A DNA stretch of 64,000 nt from Ignavibacteriales bacterium (GCA_016709765.1 JADJMD010000008.1:434001-498000); one strand, 5' to 3'. Positions 29,325-39,169 are shown, counted from the stretch's first letter. Numbers and translations: made by a program. The notes: generated from the letters alone by a model not told the origin.

Positions 29325-29891
29325 CTAAATTATTATTTCAAACTTGCAGTCCGTTATTTCTGCAACTTGTCCTTCTGGAGCTAATGTTGATCTAAATGTT
29401 CCATTAAGTTGACCATTTATGTGTAGTGCTCCATCCATATACTCAACATCTTTTATATTAATCTTCAAAGATAATGAATTGATTTCCCAGCTAACTCTTT
29501 CACCTTTATTGAAAACACCATAATGAGCTACCTCAAAATAATCTTTATCATCTCCTGTTGGACCATCAAACCACATCGATAATTCTTTTCCAGAATTATT
29601 TTTATTATTTCTAGTTCTGATCTCAATCCTAGTACCATCAAGAGTTTCGGCATCGGACTTTGATGATAGTTCCTTAAATCCAAGTTCAAGGTTTATCATC
29701 TGTTGAATAATTGAATCTTCTTTTTCTGCTTTAATGCTTAAAATTATTCTATTATTCTTGTGAATTGAAACGGCATTTATAGGCAGATCAATTTTTTCAC
29801 CATTAAAAACTAAACTAATGTTTCCATTATTACTTTGTTGAGCTTGCAGGAAGGGAACTAGAAAGGAGAATAAAAATAATACTTTTTTCAT
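29325..29891 (-). CDS. Secreted hypothetical protein
   Basis: A signal peptide (MKKVLFLFSFLVPFLQA, cut before QQSN) leads a mature region of about 170 residues rich in beta-strand-like alternation. I recognise no family. I choose ATG at 29891 because AGAGG sits 8 bases upstream; a GTG 9 bases further upstream in frame overlaps that ribosome-binding site. The C-terminal half (NSLSLKINIKDVEY, HINGQLNGTFRST) looks like a beta-sandwich. It lies 22 bases before dinB on the same strand with its own upstream gap of about 100 bases. Confidence 0.6.
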   Translation of the reverse strand: MKKVLFLFSFLVPFLQAQQSNNGNISLVFNGEKIDLPINAVSIHKNNRIILSIKAEKEDSIIQQMINLELGFKELSSKSDAETLDGTRIEIRTRNNKNNSGKELSMWFDGPTGDDKDYFEVAHYGVFNKGERVSWEINSLSLKINIKDVEYMDGALHINGQLNGTFRSTLAPEGQVAEITDCKFEIII

Positions 29892-29991
29892 TTTTACCAC
29901 CTCTTAATTTTAATTGAACTTGAGAAATAAATATAGCTATGACTAATTAGTATAAAAATTATAGAGTCCTCAAAATTATTTTACATTATAA

Positions 29992-30906
29992 TTACAATAT
30001 TAAATCTGATTTTATATAATCAAGACCAATCTCTTCCAATCTTGGATAAGCTTTAACAATCGTTGGAGGCATTTCCACTTTATTTTTTTCTTCAAGTAAA
30101 TGAATCAATTCAAATGCATTGGCTACGGCATCGCCTTGTGGATGATTATTCATAATCACATTTACTTCTTTAACTTTATTTTGGATTGATTTTATTCTTT
30201 GCTCTATCTCTACCAATTCACCTGGTGAATAAAGATAACTATATCGCGAGCTCTGTTGCTCATAAGTTTGTGGTTTACCAAAATTAGTAAGTGATTTTTT
30301 CCACGCTTCAGTATTTCTTCCATGAAATCGGATATAAGCTTTATCGTTTGTAATGATAGGATCAAACTCAATTGCCTGCCCAATCTGTGGTTGATCAATT
30401 GTACAAAAAGTTAAATCATTTTCTTTAAAGAATTCGTAAGCGCGATTATTATCCCAGGAAGAATGCCGAACTTCTACAAAACAATCTACATCAGAAAATA
30501 TATCTCTGAGTTTTTGGATCTGTTGAACTGAATTTCCATCAAATGGAAATGAATAAGGAAACTGAATAAGTAATCCACCAAGTCTTTCGGATTTTCTCAA
30601 TTGATCAAGATTATACCTTATTGCCTTTATATTCTGTTCATCAAACTTTCTTTTGTGTGTAAAATCCTGATGCAACTTAATATGAAAGATAAAATCATTT
30701 GCATCTTCAACTTTTTTTATCCAGCCATCAACAACCTTTGGACTTATGTAAGTATAGTAAGTTGAGTTTACTTCAACACAATTAAAGTAATGAGAATAGA
30801 ACTGCAGCCAATCAAATCCACTGGATTGATTTTTAGGATAAAAATTTGGCACCCAATCTTTATAAGACCAACCAGCAGTGCCTATGTTATATTTTGGCGA
30901 GCTCAT
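29992..30906 (-). CDS. DUF72 domain-containing protein
   Basis: DUF72 (YecE-like) proteins have a TIM-barrel fold of unknown biochemical role. The family start NIGTAGWSYKDWVPNFYP (residues 6-23), the FNCVEVNSTYY strand, the LLIQFPYSFPF strand, FVEVRHSSW, and the late VIMNNHP(Q/H) motif are all present. 304 residues is somewhat longer than the usual 240-280. It starts 7 bases after the stop of the barrel gene upstream. The frame is intact. There is no clue to substrate in the context. Confidence 0.9.
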   Translation of the reverse strand: MSSPKYNIGTAGWSYKDWVPNFYPKNQSSGFDWLQFYSHYFNCVEVNSTYYTYISPKVVDGWIKKVEDANDFIFHIKLHQDFTHKRKFDEQNIKAIRYNLDQLRKSERLGGLLIQFPYSFPFDGNSVQQIQKLRDIFSDVDCFVEVRHSSWDNNRAYEFFKENDLTFCTIDQPQIGQAIEFDPIITNDKAYIRFHGRNTEAWKKSLTNFGKPQTYEQQSSRYSYLYSPGELVEIEQRIKSIQNKVKEVNVIMNNHPQGDAVANAFELIHLLEEKNKVEMPPTIVKAYPRLEEIGLDYIKSDLIL

Positions 30907-30913
30907 TGTTATT

Positions 30914-31783
30914 TTAATTAATATTTAGTTGAACGCCAATTGAAGCACTGAATGAACGAGTTAATCCATCAACATTTACTTCTCTTTTTATAAATGGGAT
31001 TGCAAAATCAGTAATTAAAGAATAATTATTATCAATTTGATATTGAACTTGAGTAAGCAAATTAAATTGTGTTTGATCACTACCCTCAATATCAATGTAA
31101 GATTCGATTGGACTCATCGCTAAAAGATTAACTGTATTTGATTTTCCTAATCTTTTAATAAATAAAATTTGCGGTGTAATTGTAAATTTATCCAACAAAA
31201 AATTATACGAAGCTCTGACCAGTAAATCATCACCACGTTTTAATTTTATAAGGTTATCGTTTCTACTTCCTGCCAATTGATAACCTATTCCTAACCCAAT
31301 ATTTTCATATGAATAATTTATTGTAAAAATAAAATCATTAGTCCCAAGTCCTGATTGATAAGCCATCGGCAAATTATTTTTACTTTCATCACCGGTAGCA
31401 AATTTAGCCCCAATTGAAGCACTTAAAGATGATTTCTCATTTGATAATAAATTTTGAGTTACACTAATTAATAAATCACCTATTCCATTAACATCACCTA
31501 AAGGCCCGGATTGAATGTGATATGGGATTGAGAGTTGGAGTAATGTTTTCTCAAGTACATTATAAACAGCACCAACTTGAAATGAGTGATATTTTACATC
31601 ATCATCTTTTCCGCTTGAACCAAATTTATATGATCCTGAAATACTAAATAAACTGTTATTTTCTTGTTCCATTGAATGCCCTCCAACTGAACAAACACCA
31701 GCATCGGAACATTGTGCTATACTTAAGAATTTATTTCCTGCAAATACAAATATTATTAGTAAAACTAATACTGTGCTTTTCAT
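30914..31783 (-). CDS. Putative outer-membrane beta-barrel protein
   Basis: An N-terminal signal peptide is followed by a conserved-looking CSDAGVCSVGGHS segment at about residues 24-36, then repeating amphipathic strands ending in SFSASIGVQLNIN, a barrel-like C-terminus. It resembles short transporter-type barrels of Bacteroidota-like genomes that share a CSDAGVC segment just after the signal peptide, but I cannot name a function. It lies upstream of the DUF72 gene with a 7-base gap and downstream of lexA by about 70 bases. Confidence 0.6.
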   Translation of the reverse strand: MKSTVLVLLIIFVFAGNKFLSIAQCSDAGVCSVGGHSMEQENNSLFSISGSYKFGSSGKDDDVKYHSFQVGAVYNVLEKTLLQLSIPYHIQSGPLGDVNGIGDLLISVTQNLLSNEKSSLSASIGAKFATGDESKNNLPMAYQSGLGTNDFIFTINYSYENIGLGIGYQLAGSRNDNLIKLKRGDDLLVRASYNFLLDKFTITPQILFIKRLGKSNTVNLLAMSPIESYIDIEGSDQTQFNLLTQVQYQIDNNYSLITDFAIPFIKREVNVDGLTRSFSASIGVQLNIN

Positions 31784-31851
31784 TTTCTTCCTTTAGTTAT
31801 TTTCTTATAAAAGAATAAATATTGTTAATTGAATATTCAACAATAAAATTA

Positions 31852-32475
31852 TTAACCCGCCCGCTTTTCCATGCTACGATAAATTCCAACAACAATTCCA
31901 ACTATTTTAAAAGAAGGATATTTTTTATCAATAACAATTGGTTTATATTCCGAATTTTCTGAAACAAGTTCAATCTCACTTCTTTTTTTATAAAATCTTT
32001 TTACTACAGCTGCATCATCAAGAATTGCAACAACAATTTGCCCGTTCTTTGGTTCAAGATTTGGATTTACAATTACAATATCTCCGCTAAAAATATGTGC
32101 ATCTTTTAGGCTATCACCTTTTACCCGAAGCAGAAAAGAATCCTGAGGCATTCTGGCAATTGTTGGAAGTTGAATAGTATCAATGGAATCAGGATAGATC
32201 GTTAATGGATTGCCGGCAGCAACTTCACCTAAAACAGGTTTGGGAACAAAATATTTTTCTTCTAACGTTAATTCTATTCCACGGGAAAGTTTTGGATTTT
32301 TTTTGATATAACCTTTTTTTTCAATCGCTTGTAAATGCTGCTGAACGGTCGCCCTGTTTTTATAGCCAAAATGCTTTGCAACATCTGCTAGTGTTGGTGG
32401 AATTCCCTTTCCTTTTATTTGATCAATCAGAAAAGCCAAGATGTTTTTTTGAATTGTAGTTAGCCCTTTTTGCAT
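31852..32475 (-). CDS. lexA: LexA repressor
   Basis: SOS repressor with autocleavage on RecA-ssDNA. The winged helix-turn-helix spans about 1-65 (PPTLADVAKHFGYKNRATVQ). The cleavage site is AAG with Ala87-Gly88. The catalytic serine is in RVKGDSLKDA (Ser122) and the lysine in AAVVKRFYKK (Lys159), closely matching E. coli spacing. 207 residues. A ribosome-binding site AGGTGA lies 6 bases upstream. A 14-bp palindrome at 32501-32514, 26 bases before the start, is a plausible autoregulatory operator. DinB lies nearby but is not obviously under the same site. Confidence 0.94.
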   Translation of the reverse strand: MQKGLTTIQKNILAFLIDQIKGKGIPPTLADVAKHFGYKNRATVQQHLQAIEKKGYIKKNPKLSRGIELTLEEKYFVPKPVLGEVAAGNPLTIYPDSIDTIQLPTIARMPQDSFLLRVKGDSLKDAHIFSGDIVIVNPNLEPKNGQIVVAILDDAAVVKRFYKKRSEIELVSENSEYKPIVIDKKYPSFKIVGIVVGIYRSMEKRAG

Positions 32476-32500
32476 ATTATCACCTATTTAGAGAATTTGC

Positions 32501-32514
32501 CATACATTTGTATG
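32501..32514. promoter_or_regulatory. Candidate LexA operator
   Basis: Perfect inverted repeat CATACA-TT-TGTATG centred 33 bases upstream of the lexA start. It differs from the E. coli CTGT-N8-ACAG and the Firmicute GAAC-N4-GTTC boxes, and I do not know a published consensus for this lineage. Position next to lexA and perfect symmetry are the only evidence. Confidence 0.5.
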
Positions 32515-32554
32515 CTAACTTAATCCGGAATGAGAAGAATGTCAAGGCAGGAAT

Positions 32555-32590
32555 AAAAAATCCTCTTAATCTGTATAAGAAAAAGAGGAA
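32555..32590 (-). terminator. Intrinsic terminator after the hybrid kinase gene
   Basis: On the minus strand TCCTCTT (32583-32589 complement) pairs with AAGAGGA (32561-32567 complement) across a 15-base loop, then a run of six T. It lies about 25 bases after the stop of the kinase gene and separates the polysaccharide cluster from lexA. Confidence 0.7.
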
Positions 32591-32613
32591 TCAATAAATA
32601 ATTAGAAAAACTT

Positions 32614-35600
32614 TCAATGTCTAAGGAATATCTTTTCCAAAGATTCAATCATTTTTTCTTTAAATATAGGCTTCGAAATAAAATCATCAAATCCAGCAGC
32701 AATAAACTTCTCTTTATCACCAGGTAAAACATATGCAGTAACTGATATTATAGGAATCGAACTAAAAGCAGGCATTGTTTTGATAATCTTTAGTGCATCA
32801 AGTCCATTGTACTCCCCTTGCAAATTAATATCCATGACAATAAAATCAAACTGATGATTAAGTAATACTAATTGGGCTTCTTCAAAACTTACTGCAAACT
32901 TTACATCACGCAATTCTTTCATCTGAACTTTAAAAAGAATCTGTGAATCCACCTGATCTTCAATATAGAGACAACTAAGTTTTGTTAAGTCTAATATTTT
33001 TGCAGGTTTTTCTTCCTCAATACTTTCAGTATTAGCAGCAAATTCATCCACAATCGTTTCTGAAATATTTTCATATTCTTCAGGTTCTGTTTTATCAAAA
33101 GTATTATCGACTATCTCTTCAGATTTATTTTCATCTAATATTTCAAAAGATTGAATTTCTTCAAGCTTAGAATCATATTCTACTTCTTCTACTTCTTCGA
33201 TTTTGGATAGAAGTGCTTGTGAAATTGGGGAAACCGGTTTAAAGATATCATCAGTGTTTTCATCAGCTGATTTTTCCGTAGTAACTTCTTCAGGAATATC
33301 TCTTATTTCTTCTTGTAAAAACTCTTTTTCACTAACTGCTTCAATTAACTTTTCAGATTCATCAACTTTCTCAATTTCATCCTCTGTTAATCTATTTACA
33401 GTGTCTGTTGCAATATTTTCAGATGAGGGAATTGATGAAATAATCTCTTGCACAGAATCAAAATTTTGCTTTTCTGAACTTGTAGATAACTCAATAGGGA
33501 AAATAAATCCGGTTTCATTTCTATAAGTATCAGTAGCAGATTTATAGAATTTTCCACCAAGAAACTTTAAAAGAATTCGTGCCAAGTAAGTGGTTAACTT
33601 AGGCAAGCCAAAATCTTTAGGATCTCTATCGTTTCCAAATACCTGTTCAAGAACATTTGCTACATATTCAGATGGATTGCCATACTGATCACTTATACCG
33701 ATCAGAAAAGAATCAGACTCAACAGCAAATCCGGAGAAATAAACTTTTTTATCCTTACTTAATCTTGATACAACTTTAATTAATGAAAGTATAAAATTTT
33801 CAAATTTCTGTTTATCAGATTTAAACTTTAGGGATGAAGAAATTTTACCATATGCAAATTGAATATCATTAATTCCAGTTATGTCTTTTATATTTTCATC
33901 TAATTTTTCAATAACATCTGTAATTGTAACATCTTCAATCTTTAAAGGCGATTTATTCTGCATAATATCAGAATATTCAACCACGGCGTTCATTGTATCC
34001 ATCATTTTGATACGATTCTGGTTGATTATTTCTGATGCTTCGATTTGTTCTTCGGTTGGATTTTCTGTACTGCTGATTAGCTCTTGAGAAAATCCAATAA
34101 TTACATTAATTGGAGTTAAAATCTCATGAAACATTCCGGATAGAAAATTTGAATCAGGCAGCATTACTTTTGGTTTAGTTGGTATTTGTTTTTCAACAAC
34201 AACTTCCTTTACAACCTCCTTAATAACTTCTTTAATAATCTCTTTAGGCTGATCGAAACTGAATTTTTCAGATAGGGGTTTTACAATAATAGTAAACGAA
34301 TCTACACCACCATCAAAATCCAGAACTGGTGAAGCTAATATTTCGGAATCAATAAGATTTCCAAGTGAGTTTTTAAATTTAGATTGTAATACTACTGAAT
34401 CTTTTAGGTGTGATTGGAAAATTGAAGTGTTAACAATGCCACGATCTTCATCACCTACAAGGCTGGCAAATGATGATTGCAGAATTTCATTATTTGTATA
34501 ACCAAGGTTTTGAAATACATTTTGATTTGCAAATGTTATAAAACCAGAAGCATCTGTACTGAATATCAACAAATCAGATTCATTAAAAACAATTTTTAGT
34601 ATCTGATATTGCTTATCCTTTTCAACACTATCCGTTATGTCTTTAACAATATTAAAGTGAGCTTCCTTATCATTAAACTTAAAAGAAGTTTTACTAATCT
34701 CAACAAGTACATTTGTTCCATCTTTTTTTCGATGCCTGAATGGTTTGCTAAATCTTGATTCTGAAGCCTCATCACCAAAAGAATCTAACAATGTTTGAAT
34801 ATCCTCCGGGGCATAAAGATCCGTTAAATCCATTTGAAGAAATTCATCGCGGGTGTAACCGTATAGCTTTACTGTCGCATCGTTTACTTCTAGAAACTTT
34901 AAATTTTCTTTTTCATAAACAAATATTGGCTCAGGATTTTTTTGAATTAAAATATCGAACATTATTCCTCTATGCATTAAAATATTTTGGAGCTCATCTT
35001 CAAAATTTATTGGTTCAGTTTGTGATTCAATAGTAACAAAAACATTCGGTTTATTATTTTCTTTACTAGATATTTTTAACAGTAACAGTTTATCATTAGA
35101 ACCTAAAGAATTTTTAGGCACTAAGTTTTCATCAAGTAAAATAAAATCTTCTGCTAAATCATTATCAAAAAATAATTCAATTTTATTGATAAGATTGTCT
35201 GAAAAAACTTCATCAAAATTTTCATCAACTATCTGCCTAATACCTGGTTTAAAGAGTTCTACAAACATATCATTTGCAAACTTAATCACTCCAATAGAAG
35301 ATAGATAAGCCGCAGGTTTTGGAAAACTCTGTATAAGACCTTTAAAAAATTCTTCTCCACCCCAAAAGTTATAATAATCATACTTATTATCAACAATTAG
35401 ACCAACCATTGCAAGTATTTTATTAAAATTATCTACTAACGGGACCTGGATAATGCTGTTAATAACCTCAAAATTTTTATTTTTTTTGCCTAATCCTTCT
35501 AAAATTATTTGCTGAGCATTATATAAAACATAATGATCTATCATTTTATAGATTGCTTTTTGATTCGGCGGTAAAAATGTCTCATGCATTTTACCCGCTG

Positions 35601-36210
35601 CAAAAGTATTTTCAACTCCTAAAATCCCTGAATAGGCATCATTTATAATAATCAATTTACCATAAACATCTTTAATCCATATAGGGAAATCATAATTATC
35701 TATTACATTTTTAGCTCTTTTTAATGATATGATAGTAAAGGGAATCTCGCTATGTAACTCAGTGATAATACTTTTAAGCGGTGCGTCACTAGTTGAGATT
35801 ATATCATTTGAAGAAGCTATCTTAATCCTGCTTAATAAATCATTGCAATTAGTATTATCGATGTTTCTAAAAACCAAAATTGCATTAATTGTTTCATCAG
35901 TCTTAATTGGTTCTATTAAAATATCGAAATCTAATTTATTTCCAGATTTTAAGTTGATTGAAGTTGTTTTATATAATTTTTTTTGTAATGAGTTTAAGAC
36001 CGGTCCGATAAAATCAGTTAGCTTTTGAACAGTTTCTTTTTCAAAAACCTGCTCTAAGGAAATATGAAAATCATCAATTATAAAAAGAGTAGAAGCTTTT
36101 TGGTTAGTAAAAATAATTTCAAACGAATCATCCAAAATTATTAGCGGGTCGCCGTGGTAGTCGGAATTTCTGCCAAGAATATCAAGCCATTCTTTATTTT
36201 TTATTTCCAC
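32614..36210 (-). CDS. PAS-containing hybrid histidine kinase-like protein with receiver domain
   Basis: 1198 residues, no clear transmembrane segment. Two PAS domains are clear at about 415-530 (VNDATVKLYGYTRDEF) and 535-655 (ANQNVFQNLGYTNNEI), with two or three degenerate ones before. A short KEVIKEVVKEVV coil near 665-685 leads to a HisKA-like helix pair with His695 in FHEILTPINVI. The ATPase domain that should follow (about 790-905) is degraded: no N-box is obvious and the G2 box reads DFGLPKLTTYL where DFGLGLAI would be expected. A glutamate-rich linker (about 905-1075) precedes a full receiver with Asp1127 in FIVMDINLQ and Lys in SKPI. It is the last gene of the polysaccharide cluster and may sense and relay without its own kinase activity (inference). 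Confidence 0.85.
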   Translation of the reverse strand: MEIKNKEWLDILGRNSDYHGDPLIILDDSFEIIFTNQKASTLFIIDDFHISLEQVFEKETVQKLTDFIGPVLNSLQKKLYKTTSINLKSGNKLDFDILIEPIKTDETINAILVFRNIDNTNCNDLLSRIKIASSNDIISTSDAPLKSIITELHSEIPFTIISLKRAKNVIDNYDFPIWIKDVYGKLIIINDAYSGILGVENTFAAGKMHETFLPPNQKAIYKMIDHYVLYNAQQIILEGLGKKNKNFEVINSIIQVPLVDNFNKILAMVGLIVDNKYDYYNFWGGEEFFKGLIQSFPKPAAYLSSIGVIKFANDMFVELFKPGIRQIVDENFDEVFSDNLINKIELFFDNDLAEDFILLDENLVPKNSLGSNDKLLLLKISSKENNKPNVFVTIESQTEPINFEDELQNILMHRGIMFDILIQKNPEPIFVYEKENLKFLEVNDATVKLYGYTRDEFLQMDLTDLYAPEDIQTLLDSFGDEASESRFSKPFRHRKKDGTNVLVEISKTSFKFNDKEAHFNIVKDITDSVEKDKQYQILKIVFNESDLLIFSTDASGFITFANQNVFQNLGYTNNEILQSSFASLVGDEDRGIVNTSIFQSHLKDSVVLQSKFKNSLGNLIDSEILASPVLDFDGGVDSFTIIVKPLSEKFSFDQPKEIIKEVIKEVVKEVVVEKQIPTKPKVMLPDSNFLSGMFHEILTPINVIIGFSQELISSTENPTEEQIEASEIINQNRIKMMDTMNAVVEYSDIMQNKSPLKIEDVTITDVIEKLDENIKDITGINDIQFAYGKISSSLKFKSDKQKFENFILSLIKVVSRLSKDKKVYFSGFAVESDSFLIGISDQYGNPSEYVANVLEQVFGNDRDPKDFGLPKLTTYLARILLKFLGGKFYKSATDTYRNETGFIFPIELSTSSEKQNFDSVQEIISSIPSSENIATDTVNRLTEDEIEKVDESEKLIEAVSEKEFLQEEIRDIPEEVTTEKSADENTDDIFKPVSPISQALLSKIEEVEEVEYDSKLEEIQSFEILDENKSEEIVDNTFDKTEPEEYENISETIVDEFAANTESIEEEKPAKILDLTKLSCLYIEDQVDSQILFKVQMKELRDVKFAVSFEEAQLVLLNHQFDFIVMDINLQGEYNGLDALKIIKTMPAFSSIPIISVTAYVLPGDKEKFIAAGFDDFISKPIFKEKMIESLEKIFLRH

Positions 36211-36228
36211 CTGATAAAAACCACTTTG

Positions 36229-37494
36229 TTAAAATGTTGAGATAACAACTTCATTGGAATATTCTGAATATCTATTCAAATCATATCCTCTAATTCTGTA
36301 TGTGAACGTTTTATTTGTTTGGATATTGAAATCCAGATAAAGATTATTACCTGCAGCAATTCTACGCAAAAGTGCAAAATTACCTGAATCAGTTTTTCTT
36401 TCAATATCAAAATACAAAATATTATTATCCGTACTACTCCAATTTAGCTGAATAACGTTTACCGTGCTATTATAGTTTGCTGTTAGATTTGTTGGCGGTA
36501 CTAAAATTCCAGAAGTTATTTTAATGCTTGCAGTATTACTAAAAGCAGAATCTTCATTTGAATATGCAGCTATTCTATAATAATAAGTTAAACCGATTGT
36601 TAACCTATTTCCGGTGTCAACAAATGTTGTTGTGTTTTTTACTAGAGCAGCAATTTTATTAAACTCAGTATTATTAGTACTTCTCTCAACTGAAAAATAA
36701 TTTTCATTATTACTATTGTCTATCCAGCTAAGATTAACATTTGAAATTCCTGTTACATTTGCAGAAAGATTTGTTGGAGGGTAAAGGTTTCCGAAAGTGC
36801 TAATACCAGCAGAGTTTATTTCATTACTAAAATCTGAAAAGCCGGAACTTTTGAATCCACGCAATTTATAAAAATAAATTTTAGTTGTATCAATAATTTC
36901 ATCGTTCGTGTTGTTTGATTTTCCGGAAAGTTGCTGATGCCGTAAATACTCGCCATTAAAATCAATCTTCCTCCAAAGTTCATAACTTTCAACATTTCGC
37001 GATGAATCTTTCCAGCTAATATTAACAGATCCATCATTTAATTTTAGAAGTGAAACATTATAAGGTGTATATGGAACTCTGCTGTCATTTGTGACTAACA
37101 CATTTGAAACAATGTTACTCTTTTCTGATGTGCCGTCGTTATCATAATAGATTAAATATAAATTTATTTTTTTATCTATATAAGTAGAATCAAATTGAAT
37201 AGAAATTATTGGGGCACTTCCATCGTTGTTTGGCGGAATATTTTTATTAAATGCTCCATCAATGTATAATTCAAGAAATTTTATCGCGAAAGGCTGAGAT
37301 ATGGAATAAATAATCTCACTGCTCCCTTCCATCAAAGTTCCATTATTTGATGGTGATGAGATTTGAATTTTTGAATTTGTTTGATTTATGTTTTTATTTG
37401 GCTCAGTGCTTAGATCAGCACAGGATTGGTTAATAAAAATCAAAACCGAGAACAATAGTGGTAGTGTTTTTTTTGTGATTACCCAATTTTTCAT
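36229..37494 (-). CDS. Fibronectin type III repeat lipoprotein
   Basis: A signal peptide ends at a lipobox-like INQSCADL (Cys near 25), so it is likely lipid-anchored in the envelope. After a low-complexity stretch and an Ig-like segment with LELYIDGA, three fibronectin type III-like domains follow at about 140-240, 240-330 and 332-421, each with a PxNLSxNxxxxxxxxLxW pattern and YxxRxxGY end (KLRGFKSSGFSDFSNE, RIAAYSNED, RIRGYDLNRYSEYSNE). These bind carbohydrate or protein partners in other systems. It lies between the hybrid kinase (18 bases) and the second deacetylase-like gene (29 bases), so it belongs to the same transcript. Confidence 0.75.
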   Translation of the reverse strand: MKNWVITKKTLPLLFSVLIFINQSCADLSTEPNKNINQTNSKIQISSPSNNGTLMEGSSEIIYSISQPFAIKFLELYIDGAFNKNIPPNNDGSAPIISIQFDSTYIDKKINLYLIYYDNDGTSEKSNIVSNVLVTNDSRVPYTPYNVSLLKLNDGSVNISWKDSSRNVESYELWRKIDFNGEYLRHQQLSGKSNNTNDEIIDTTKIYFYKLRGFKSSGFSDFSNEINSAGISTFGNLYPPTNLSANVTGISNVNLSWIDNSNNENYFSVERSTNNTEFNKIAALVKNTTTFVDTGNRLTIGLTYYYRIAAYSNEDSAFSNTASIKITSGILVPPTNLTANYNSTVNVIQLNWSSTDNNILYFDIERKTDSGNFALLRRIAAGNNLYLDFNIQTNKTFTYRIRGYDLNRYSEYSNEVVISTF

Positions 37495-37523
37495 TTTAGA
37501 AATTTTTAATTTAATAAATCAGT

Positions 37524-39146
37524 CTAGTCAACATTAAAACTGAGCTTGATTTTATTGACTGAATTAGGGTGAATGCTATCTAACTTTATCTCAACAATAT
37601 CTGCTATATCATCAAAATCATAATCTAATGAAGTAGTACTAAAGGTAATAATCATTGATTTTTTATCAATTTTATTATTAATTGTTAAATAAACTTTTAA
37701 ATCATTTACTTCAACTGAGTTTTTATTGGTGATTAAAATTTCTATTTCGTTTTCAGATATAAAACTAATCTGCGAAGAAATTTTATCTCTTATATTCCAC
37801 CACTTTTGTAATGAGTTTAAAGAAGCAAAATTATATTTATCAGTTTTAAGCTGATTTATCTCTTCAATTAATTCATAGTCTAGATCTGTTTTACAATTAA
37901 ACTTTGGATTGTAATATAAAAAGTTAAGACTGCTTTGTGAATATCGAATTGAATTATTTTTAGTAAACGGAATTGTCAAAATATTTTTGCCAATTAATTT
38001 TGGAAGTCCGAAAGTCTGATTGCTATAAAGAACTTTATCAATTCCATTTTGATTAATAGAATCCAAATCCACTACATTTAGAAATTGCTTATCAACAAAA
38101 ATAGAAGTTAAATTAATTTTATAATTTACATTAAACTTTATTAATGCTTCATTAAGATCATCTTGAGTTAGGTTGCTCATTGCAGATAAGTCTAGGACGA
38201 TTTCATTACTATCAAATTTTTGTAATACTTCTTTTGAAATTATTTGATCGTCACTAACAAACAGAACTGGTTTGATATTGTTATTGTGCAAATCATCAAT
38301 CAAATCTGGTTTAAGTGCGTTATTATATTGGATACTTGTGATAATAGGCGCAGAAATACTATCAGCAAAATTGTCGATGTATACATCAGGTTTATCGTCC
38401 ATCCAATTGATTGAGTTTGTAATCAAATTTTTGAATGCTGATAAATTAACTTTGCCGCCAACAAGATCTGTAATATCAAAACCTATCCACAAATATTTTC
38501 CCGTGCCTACCGTTCCAAAAAGTATGGAGGATTTTGGCGTGCTTAATTTATTTTCAGAAAAATTAAATCCATATTGATAAGATTTATTCTCAAAATTATC
38601 AGATTGCAATACTTGATTAATAGTCGAGATTTGTAAAACCGAGTTGTCATTCAAACTAAAATGATTTAATTGATTTGGAATAATCGAATGAATAAAACTA
38701 ATACTTTCAGAAGATACAGATTCAATATCAATTAACTTAAATAGAGTCTTTAAATTCTGAAAATTATTATGGCTGCTATTTTCAAAAAGTAATTTTGATC
38801 CAGCATTGATTATTGACTTACCATCCGCTAAATATTTTTGTAATTTTTCTATTTGACTATCTGAAATAAAATTTACTGATGGCAAAATCAAAACATCAAA
38901 ATCATCACTAATCCCTGATTCAATATCTTCATCATAAATAACTTTGTACGGAATATCATATTGCATTAAAAATAATTCCCACGAAGTTATAACATCAACT
39001 ACCTTAGTACTATTTATATAATCATACTTTTCCGATAATCCGGAATAAAGAATTGCAATTCTTGGTTGATTATAAAACAATTCTTGCGGGAATGAGAATC
39101 CGGTAAAAACAATTACGATTAAAAATATTTTAAGATGTTTACGCAA
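37524..39146 (-). CDS. GATase-like / degenerate polysaccharide-deacetylase protein (paralogue 2)
   Basis: A 540-residue envelope protein with a signal peptide (LKIFLIVIVFTGFSFP). It is a diverged paralogue of the next upstream gene: RIAILYSGLSEKY, FDVLILPSVNFIS, LQKYLADGKSIINAG, KYLWIGFDITDLVGG and NSINWM match the same places there. The first half (about 28-250) is a flavodoxin/GATase-like fold without an evident catalytic cysteine. The second half (about 260-465) follows the strand order of the NodB deacetylase fold (IKPVLFVSDDQ for ATFFV), but the metal-binding Asp and His-x3-His motifs are absent. A beta-rich C-terminal region ends the protein. Catalysis is unlikely; a binding or structural role is inferred. 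Confidence 0.6.
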   Translation of the reverse strand: MRKHLKIFLIVIVFTGFSFPQELFYNQPRIAILYSGLSEKYDYINSTKVVDVITSWELFLMQYDIPYKVIYDEDIESGISDDFDVLILPSVNFISDSQIEKLQKYLADGKSIINAGSKLLFENSSHNNFQNLKTLFKLIDIESVSSESISFIHSIIPNQLNHFSLNDNSVLQISTINQVLQSDNFENKSYQYGFNFSENKLSTPKSSILFGTVGTGKYLWIGFDITDLVGGKVNLSAFKNLITNSINWMDDKPDVYIDNFADSISAPIITSIQYNNALKPDLIDDLHNNNIKPVLFVSDDQIISKEVLQKFDSNEIVLDLSAMSNLTQDDLNEALIKFNVNYKINLTSIFVDKQFLNVVDLDSINQNGIDKVLYSNQTFGLPKLIGKNILTIPFTKNNSIRYSQSSLNFLYYNPKFNCKTDLDYELIEEINQLKTDKYNFASLNSLQKWWNIRDKISSQISFISENEIEILITNKNSVEVNDLKVYLTINNKIDKKSMIITFSTTSLDYDFDDIADIVEIKLDSIHPNSVNKIKLSFNVD

Positions 39147-39169
39147 ATTTTATAATTCGTTTTTAATTT

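Noticed and set aside
34180..34250. Short repeated DNA pattern (ACTTCCTTT / ACTTCTTTA-like units)
   Set aside because: It encodes the KEVIKEVVKEVV coil of the hybrid kinase and is explained by coding; not a CRISPR or satellite.
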